NCBI GenBank assembly: GCA_022510605.1 | Contig: JAFLTB010000007.1 | Span: 1-58,616 of the forward strand | Reading direction: 5' to 3' | Origin: Lachnospiraceae bacterium | GTDB taxonomy: Bacteria > Bacillota > Clostridia > Lachnospirales > Lachnospiraceae | DNA length: 58,616 bases | In this document: piece by piece, positions 53,262 to 58,616 of the stretch | Layout: each line of letters opens with the position of its first letter | How positions within the stretch are numbered: position 1 is the stretch's first letter | Made by a program: the position numbers and the translations under genes | The notes under the pieces: generated by a model | Told to the model about the DNA's origin: nothing | Database searches by the model: none | What the model saw: only the letters and a program-made list of their open reading frames with translations

Positions 53262-54251
53262 ATGTTTTTGGAAAAATTTGACGACTTCCAATCCGTATAC
53301 ATCCAGTGTCATGACTGCCCGGATGCGGATGCTATCGGCTCCGGGTTTGGCCTGTATGAATACTTTCGCCAGAAGGGGAAAGAGGTTCACCTGATTTATA
53401 CAGGAAATACACGGATTACCAAGCCAGCGCTGCAGCTGATGGTGGAAAGGCTTTCCATTCCGATTGAATATGTGGATGAATTGCCGGAGTGTGAGGTGCT
53501 GATTACCGTAGACTGCCAGTACAAAGGAGGAAATATTACTCCTCTGCCAGCCGGACAAGTCGCCATGATTGACCATCATCCGCCTTGTGTACCCACGGAT
53601 GAGTGGTGTTATATTGTCAGTGACTGTGGCAGCTGCAGTACGGTAGTGTGGATGCTTCTGTCAGAGGCTGGGTATGATGTCAGGGAAAACCGCAATGCGG
53701 CTACGGCTCTCTATTACGGTCTGTATAGCGACACCGGCCAGTTGTCGGAGATTTATCATCCGAAGGACCGGGAGATGAGGGACTGTCTGACAGCAGACGG
53801 ACAGATTATAGACAGGGAAACGGTTGAGACTATGATAAATTCCAACCTTTCCATGAAAGAGCTGAAGATAGCGGGAAGGGCGCTTTCCAATTATTATTAT
53901 GATGAGGAATACCAGTTTGCCGTTATGCGCACAGAGGCCTGTGACCCGAATATGCTGGGGGTTATCAGTGATCTGGTGATTCAGGTGGCCGGTATTGATG
54001 TCTGTGTGGTCTACAATGAGACGCCGATTGGCTACAAAATGTCGCTGCGGACCTGCCGGAAACACATGAAGGCCAGCAAACTGGCCAGTTATATCAGCGA
54101 TGGAATTGGCTCCGGCGGCGGCCACAATACGAAAGCGGGCGGTTTTATACTGAAAAAGATATTTTTGGAGGCCTATCCGGACTGTCTGTTTGGGGAAATG
54201 CTCCAAAAGCGGCTTCGTGTCTATATGAAAGAGGCGGAGGATGCAGATTAA
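53262..54251 (+). CDS. DHH/DHHA1 phosphoesterase (NrnA-like)
   Basis: 329 residues; the family degrades short oligonucleotides, pAp or cyclic dinucleotide products. Metal-site motifs: CPDADAIGSG (motif I), TVDCQ (II), MIDHHPP (III, the DHH), and SDTG; the C-terminal DHHA1 nucleotide-binding signature is GSGGGHNTKAGG. GGGAGTG precedes the ATG. Its end overlaps the next lipoprotein gene by 11 bases, indicating one operon. Whether oligoRNA or pAp is the target cannot be told. Confidence 0.9.
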   Translation: MFLEKFDDFQSVYIQCHDCPDADAIGSGFGLYEYFRQKGKEVHLIYTGNTRITKPALQLMVERLSIPIEYVDELPECEVLITVDCQYKGGNITPLPAGQVAMIDHHPPCVPTDEWCYIVSDCGSCSTVVWMLLSEAGYDVRENRNAATALYYGLYSDTGQLSEIYHPKDREMRDCLTADGQIIDRETVETMINSNLSMKELKIAGRALSNYYYDEEYQFAVMRTEACDPNMLGVISDLVIQVAGIDVCVVYNETPIGYKMSLRTCRKHMKASKLASYISDGIGSGGGHNTKAGGFILKKIFLEAYPDCLFGEMLQKRLRVYMKEAEDAD

Positions 54252-55593
54252 AAAAAGAGGGTTCGCCAGGTACGTTAACATTCTGGTTTTCCTTCTGTTT
54301 GCCTGTCTCTGTTTCGGATGCCAGAAAGAGAGCGGGAAAAACCAGGGAAATTCGGCCAGCGATGTGGCCACAGGCGGAGCGGTAACAGGTACTGCGGTTA
54401 CCGGCGGTATGATAACTCCCGATGATGGGACGGATACATATATTGCGGATGAAACCGAGCTGGAGACGAAAAGCCGGGAGTATGCCGAGCAGATTGCCTC
54501 TGGGCTGTATGGAGCGGTGACAGAGGCTTTTTCCGATGGATTGGCAGGAGTGCTGTCTGAGGAACAGGTGCAGGCTTACTGGGAGAGCGTAACCGATGGG
54601 TTGGCGGAATATCAGGGTCTCGAGAAAATAGAAAACTTTGACAGAGATGGTTACCGGGTGGTGGAGGTCACCTTCCGCTACCAGGATAATCAGGGACGGC
54701 TGCTTCGTTTTGTCTATGAAGAAGATGGGAAAATTGCAGGTTTGTGGTTTTATCCTGTCACTTTGTCCGCCTCGGGGACGGCGGGAGAGGTGGCTGATTC
54801 GGATGCGGCCGCTCCTGGAAGTATGGATTTTACCGAACAGGCTCTTACTGTAGGACGTACCCCCTATACTTTGGATGGGAAACTTACCCTGCCTACCGGT
54901 ACGGATAAGGCCCCGGTGGTGATTCTTCTCTCTGCCGGAGATGCCATGGATATGGACGGCACCATTGGTCAGTCCGGAAATACCCCGTTACAGGACCTGG
55001 CAGAGGGGCTTGCCAGACAGGGGATTGCCAGCCTGCGCTATCACAGGCGGGGGTATCAGTATGCCTCCTCCATGCCAGAACAGGCCGGAATCTATGAGAC
55101 TTTGTTAGAGGATGCCTGGTATGCCATCGACCAGATGTATAACGCCAGAGAGATTGACAGCAGCCGGATATATGTGGCGGCCATGGGAAAAGCCGCCGAT
55201 TATCTTCCTGCTCTGATAGAAAGAAAAGCCGGGCGGCTGTCCGGTGCTATTTTGATGGGAGCCAGACCTCTGCGGGCCACAGAACAGTTCTACGGAGAGG
55301 CTCCCCAGACAGTGGATTGCGATGCCAGATATTTTATGGATGAGAATTCCACTCTGCCGCTGCTGGTGCTGCAGGGGGAGGCGGATTTTGAGACGCCGGT
55401 GTCCTACTATGAGGCCTGGCAGGAATTGTTGAAGGGACGTTCCCATATTGCGTATCGTTCTTATAAAAACCTGAACCACTATTTCCTTCCCACCAGACAG
55501 CAGAAGGATGCCACGGATTATGATGGAAGCGCTGTTATGGGTACTGCGCCCATTGCCGATATTGCTTCCTGGTGTCAGCAGGGGGAGAAATAA
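54241..55593 (+). CDS. Lipoprotein with DUF3887-like and degenerate alpha/beta-hydrolase domains
   Basis: 450 residues with lipobox CLCFGC (Cys about 27), a Thr/Gly-rich linker, a DUF3887-type domain (about 75-190; EQIASGLYGAVTEAFSDG, YRVVEVTFRYQDNQG) and an alpha/beta-hydrolase domain (about 205-445). In the nucleophile elbow, where G-H-S-x-G is expected, the chain reads AAMGKAA, so the serine is replaced by glycine. The acid (GEADFETP) and the histidine (LNHYFLP) places are kept. Likely a pseudoenzyme with binding or sensing function. Overlaps the DHH gene by 11 bases. Confidence 0.82.
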   Translation: MQIKKRGFARYVNILVFLLFACLCFGCQKESGKNQGNSASDVATGGAVTGTAVTGGMITPDDGTDTYIADETELETKSREYAEQIASGLYGAVTEAFSDGLAGVLSEEQVQAYWESVTDGLAEYQGLEKIENFDRDGYRVVEVTFRYQDNQGRLLRFVYEEDGKIAGLWFYPVTLSASGTAGEVADSDAAAPGSMDFTEQALTVGRTPYTLDGKLTLPTGTDKAPVVILLSAGDAMDMDGTIGQSGNTPLQDLAEGLARQGIASLRYHRRGYQYASSMPEQAGIYETLLEDAWYAIDQMYNAREIDSSRIYVAAMGKAADYLPALIERKAGRLSGAILMGARPLRATEQFYGEAPQTVDCDARYFMDENSTLPLLVLQGEADFETPVSYYEAWQELLKGRSHIAYRSYKNLNHYFLPTRQQKDATDYDGSAVMGTAPIADIASWCQQGEK

Positions 55594-55613
55594 ATGGAAC
55601 AATTTATAATCAT

Positions 55614-55694
55614 AGCGCCCCTCTAATCGACTTGAACCGGCAATAGTGAGGCAGAGTCTCGCATTAAGGTTCCCGCTGATTGGAGGGGCTTTTA
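55614..55694. terminator. Large branched terminator
   Basis: AGCGCCCCTCTAATC (from 55614) pairs with GATTGGAGGGGCT (55678-55690), followed by TTTTA. The 48-base interior itself can pair GAACC with GGTTC and GAG with CTC. More elaborate than an ordinary terminator. Confidence 0.6.
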
Positions 55695-55698
55695 CTAC

Positions 55699-57177
55699 CT
55701 ACTTTATATATTTTTCAAGAATGGTATCTTTAGCTCCATATTTTTTCAGGATATCTATTAAATCCTGTCCGTATGCCTCTTTCAACCTATACGTCTTATA
55801 GTATTCCTGCAATGCTTTCTTAAAATTTTGCTCTCCCATAGAAGTTTTTAATTCATAGAACAGAAGGGAGGCACGATCGTAGGTATTTTCTGCATAATCC
55901 TCCGGCGAAGCATACTCGTCATATGCTCCGTTTATTTTTGTATCCGTTGTTACCATTTGAGTTATCTCCATATCCTTCATATCTGCATATTCCATTCCGT
56001 ATTTCTTTTTATATTTGCTTGCCGGATTCGGTGCTGATTTTGTTTCGGAATTGCCATACAGAATATCTCCCAGAAATGTGGCTAAGCCCTCATCAAGCCA
56101 TGCTTCCTTATACTGATCATTTCCCACTGCGCCATAAAACCATTCATGAGCTATCTCATGTGCCGTTAATATACTATACTCGTCCGCATCCAGATACTTA
56201 TCCACGTCCCCCTTATGAAAATCGGTTCCTAACATGATAAGACCCGGATACTCCATTCCGCCGGAAAATTTGCATTGTACGATATCCAACTCTGTATATA
56301 CATATTTTCCTATGTATTTTGTATATATTTGAAAAGAATCTTTAGCCGCTTCCCGAATGCATTTCATATAGTTATCAGAGTTTTTATTCTCATTCAGATA
56401 GTAGTGGTTTATTTTTGTACCATTGACTTCAAAGGAATCACATTCCAGCATATCGGAAACAACGACTGCCATCTCACGCAGGTTTTTTCCCTGAATGGTA
56501 ACCGTATTTTTCTCTCGTTTTTCATCCCCTGTACCAACTGCCTGATAGCCTTCTGGGATATCTAAAGTCAGGTTGTAATTACTGCAACGATTAAAAGTGC
56601 ACTCCGCGCCATGTGTAATATATGGATGCAGAATCCACTCTTCCTGATCAAACATACCCAGCTGCGGAAAACAAAAAGACAGCTGGTAAATATGCTTTCC
56701 GTGGTTGGAATAATAACCAAAACGTTCTGTCTGGTTCGGTACAGTCGTTTTTGTCTCAATTTCTATTTTAGTCGAATTTTGGGGCAAAAGTTCTTTGGAC
56801 AATTTTACAAGTATTGTAGAGGCATCTTTTTCCTGCTTAATTGCCAGTTCCTTCGTCTCTTCCTTTGCAGACAGGATGTTTCCGTCGGAAGAAACGGCAG
56901 GAAAATAACGAATATATATTTCGCTGAAAGCCGTATCCGTATTGTTTTGAATTACCATTTCTGTTTTTCCTGATAATATACGGGCAGCTTCATCCAGCTG
57001 GTATTCCATATTGTATTCCTCAACATAAATTGACTGGTTTTCTGCGGCTTGTTCGATTTTTGGCACTGTCTCCGTTGGCTCATTTGTTGTCTCCGTTTTC
57101 TGCGCCGGTTCCTTTGTACAGCCTGTTACCATCGCACAGATTGCTATTGACATAAATATCATACCTATTTTTTTCAT
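55699..57177 (-). CDS. M1-type (gluzincin) metallopeptidase lipoprotein
   Basis: 492 residues with lipobox VTGC (Cys about 20) and a Thr/Glu-rich linker. An N-terminal beta domain (about 50-290) is followed by the gluzincin domain: GGMEYPG exopeptidase-like motif and zinc site HEIAHEWFYGAVGNDQYKEAWLDEG (H-E-x2-H, 18 residues, E). A C-terminal helical end follows. Start: ATG 57177 with AGGAGG just upstream. An outward-facing membrane-bound aminopeptidase is expected. Possible activator-type direct repeats lie about 100 bases upstream. Confidence 0.92.
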   Translation of the reverse strand: MKKIGMIFMSIAICAMVTGCTKEPAQKTETTNEPTETVPKIEQAAENQSIYVEEYNMEYQLDEAARILSGKTEMVIQNNTDTAFSEIYIRYFPAVSSDGNILSAKEETKELAIKQEKDASTILVKLSKELLPQNSTKIEIETKTTVPNQTERFGYYSNHGKHIYQLSFCFPQLGMFDQEEWILHPYITHGAECTFNRCSNYNLTLDIPEGYQAVGTGDEKREKNTVTIQGKNLREMAVVVSDMLECDSFEVNGTKINHYYLNENKNSDNYMKCIREAAKDSFQIYTKYIGKYVYTELDIVQCKFSGGMEYPGLIMLGTDFHKGDVDKYLDADEYSILTAHEIAHEWFYGAVGNDQYKEAWLDEGLATFLGDILYGNSETKSAPNPASKYKKKYGMEYADMKDMEITQMVTTDTKINGAYDEYASPEDYAENTYDRASLLFYELKTSMGEQNFKKALQEYYKTYRLKEAYGQDLIDILKKYGAKDTILEKYIK

Positions 57178-57273
57178 CCTTGTACCTCCTGTGGACTCAG
57201 TTATCAATTTCTGATTTCTTTCTTACTGCTGATACTACCACATCGGATAGAAAAACTTTTTCCATTTTTCTGG

Positions 57274-57317
57274 TGAATTTCTTACTTTTTTCTAATGAAT
57301 TTCTCACTTTTTTCTGA
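57274..57317. repeat. 22-bp direct repeat pair upstream of the metallopeptidase gene
   Basis: TGAATTTCTTACTTTTTTCT and its neighbour with C for T recur at a 22-base period, with a poorer third copy at about 57252-57273. The 22-base phase is two DNA turns, which is suggestive of tandem regulator binding, about 100-140 bases before the minus-strand ATG at 57177. The rest of 57178-57493 is AT-rich; TATAAT at 57375 may be a plus-strand -10. Confidence 0.5.
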
Positions 57318-57493
57318 TATTTGCAAAAATGAAACTGTCAGAAAATTTTCTATTCAAAAAATAGTATCCGATGTATAATGAAAATAGAAGAAGGTGATGT
57401 TTTTGAATACATTTTGAAGTGCTTGCGAAAAAAGCAAGGTATTTCAAGCAGGATGAGAAAGGAGTGGCGGCTATGTGCAAAATGGTGTAAGAT

Positions 57494-57637
57494 ATGAGAA
57501 ATGAAACAACAAAGAACAATGCTCGCAGACTTTTGAAATTAGGAAAAATTAAAGTTGAAGAAATATCCGAGTGCTTACCTGAGTTGTCTGCTGATGATAT
57601 TAAGGAGTTTGAAACGGAAGTTATGCAGTTAGTATAA
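57494..57637 (+). pseudogene. C-terminal remnant of an Rpn/PD-(D/E)XK transposase-like protein
   Basis: 47-codon frame MRNETTKNNARRLLKLGKIK, then VEEISECLPELSADDIKEFE. The pattern ARRLLKLGK-x-EEIS is the end of Rpn (recombination-promoting nuclease) proteins of Clostridia, where a helical tail follows the nuclease domain. No nuclease domain is found upstream, so this is a leftover. It could also be an intact small protein, but it has no good ribosome site. Confidence 0.45.
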
Positions 57638-57665
57638 TCACTAATAAACAAAAAGAGGATAAGAG

Positions 57666-58424
57666 ATGAATCCATACGTCAAAAATCTGAACCGAATTGA
57701 ATTTTTAATAACACTTGCCTGCACAGGACGCTGCAAACACTGCTCCGAGGGGGAGCATACAGCAGGGGGCGAATATATAAACGGCGATGCTGCCGCCCAG
57801 GTTGTTTATGAACTGTGCGGGACATTCAACATAGAATCCCTGATGACATTTGGCGGAGAGCCATTGCTGCACCCGGATGAGGTATGCAAAATACATACTG
57901 CCGCCAGAGAAATGAATATTCCGAAAAGACAGCTTATTACAAATGGCTTTTTCAGCAAGGATGAGAAAAGGATAAAAGAAACAGCGGAGAAACTGGCAGA
58001 GAGTGGAGTAAACAATATTTTGCTATCCGTAGATGCCTTTCATCAGGAAACGATTCCCCTGGAGCCTGTAAGGGCCTTTGCAGAAGCAGTGAAAGCCACA
58101 GGGATTCCACTCCGCACGCAGCCTGCCTGGCTGGTGGATAAAGAGGACAAAAACCCATATAACCAAAAAACACTTGAAATTTTGAAGACCTTTGAACAAA
58201 TGGACATTATGTCTTCCAAGGGAAACCTCATCTTTCCCAGTGGAAATGCACTGAAATATCTGGGTGAATACTTTGACCCTGACAAAGAGTATATCAATCC
58301 ATACGACGAGAACCCGGAGGATATACGTGCCATCTGCCTTTCCCCAGACGGCAGTGTTCTCGGTGGCAACATGTATCAATCAGATATCTTACATATTCTT
58401 GAACACTATTCCCCGCCAGCATAA
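57666..58424 (+). CDS. Radical SAM protein
   Basis: 252 residues. Cluster motif CTGRCKHC (Cys19, Cys23, Cys26), GGEPLL (SAM binding) at about 64, and SVDAFHQE in the barrel. The C-terminal part has ICLSPDGSVLGGNMYQSDIL, like a shortened SPASM-type end with only one cysteine visible. AGAGGA precedes the ATG. Its substrate is unknown; no precursor-peptide gene was found just upstream (only the Rpn remnant), so a peptide-maturase role is unsupported. Confidence 0.85.
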   Translation: MNPYVKNLNRIEFLITLACTGRCKHCSEGEHTAGGEYINGDAAAQVVYELCGTFNIESLMTFGGEPLLHPDEVCKIHTAAREMNIPKRQLITNGFFSKDEKRIKETAEKLAESGVNNILLSVDAFHQETIPLEPVRAFAEAVKATGIPLRTQPAWLVDKEDKNPYNQKTLEILKTFEQMDIMSSKGNLIFPSGNALKYLGEYFDPDKEYINPYDENPEDIRAICLSPDGSVLGGNMYQSDILHILEHYSPPA

Positions 58425-58561
58425 TGATGCCAGATGCAGAAAGGAAAGATTAACTCCCTCATTTTCTGAAGACTCCTCTCCCCTGGCTTTTTTAAGCGGC
58501 TATCAGCTCTTTTTCTTCTTGTGAGGCTGTCCCTTTAGTAGCGTGAAACTAGAAAAAATTC

Positions 58562-58616
58562 ACAAATCAGCGAGAGCATTTGATGCGAAGCATCACCTCT
58601 GCTCGAGTCGATTTGT
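58562..58616. repeat. Palindromic element at the window end
   Basis: ACAAATC (58562-58568) pairs with GATTTGT (58610-58616), CGAG-AGCA with TGCTCG inside, and TGATGC-GAA-GCATCA at the centre. Read on the other strand it contains GAGGTGATGC, also present at the double-hairpin element near 33852. Nothing else is seen in 58425-58616. Confidence 0.6.

Noticed and set aside
57178-57666. Precursor peptide gene for the radical SAM protein (RiPP locus)
   Set aside because: The only short frame there looks like the tail of an Rpn-type protein, with no leader or core peptide character.
57304-57675. 123-codon minus-strand frame before the radical SAM gene
   Set aside because: Covers the Rpn remnant in reverse and an AT-rich spacer; hydrophobic by composition only, no ribosome site.

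Overview
The window is a chromosome segment from a spore-forming, fermentative Firmicute, most likely a gut Lachnospiraceae. Reasons: the gene order hprK-glcK-murB-rapZ-whiA-crh-dnaE-pfkA, a glycyl-radical pyruvate formate-lyase under a ZTP riboswitch, a cotJ spore-coat operon, secreted proteins with Ig-like and Fn3 repeats, DUF6465 and DUF6273 proteins, and Clostridia-type promoters (TTGACA, 17 bp, TATAAT) and AGGAGG ribosome sites. No rRNA, tRNA or CRISPR array was seen.

Layout. 1-5.4 kb: the end of a TtcA-like tRNA thiolation gene, clpB under a CIRCE operator, and a purine-salvage pair (xpt-pbuX). 5.5-6.4 kb: a decayed AbiF-type HEPN toxin gene with an apparently intact upstream structured RNA. 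6.4-8.8 kb: a secreted repeat protein. 9.0-14.7 kb: a cotJA-cotJB-cotJC operon whose manganese-catalase-like gene cotJC is split by a 4.5-kb element. The element carries a large serine recombinase, a small upstream ORF, a PepD dipeptidase and a DUF819 transporter. Precise excision at matching cores would restore a 201-residue CotJC, an architecture like the skin element in sigK. 14.8-25.6 kb: reverse rubrerythrin under a PerR/Fur-like operator, a lipoprotein made from a duplicated SecD domain next to secDF, a MATE pump, pflB-pflA, a DUF6273 protein, greA and yqeY. 25.7-32.2 kb: two secreted or lipid-anchored proteins, a DUF308 membrane protein, and a 7-TM hybrid histidine kinase with a receiver-only regulator. 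32.2-33.7 kb: thiN and an Mrp ATPase on the minus strand. 34-43.7 kb: the carbon-regulation, cell-wall and replication cluster. 43.8-58.6 kb: assorted genes including dinB, dapL, a GH13 glycosidase, a DHH phosphoesterase, a lipoprotein with a lost hydrolase serine, an M1-type metallopeptidase lipoprotein and a radical SAM protein.

How genes work together: HprK and the His-less HPr paralogue (Crh) are the catabolite-repression signalling arm and sit with glucokinase and phosphofructokinase. PflB and PflA make formate for one-carbon units, which explains the ZTP switch. The kinase and receiver protein form a local phosphorelay.

Most noteworthy: the cotJC-interrupting recombinase element with its reconstructable attachment sites, the tandemly duplicated SecD ectodomain turned lipoprotein, the AbiF-like RNA left beside a dead toxin, and several uncharacterised palindromic and dispersed repeats.
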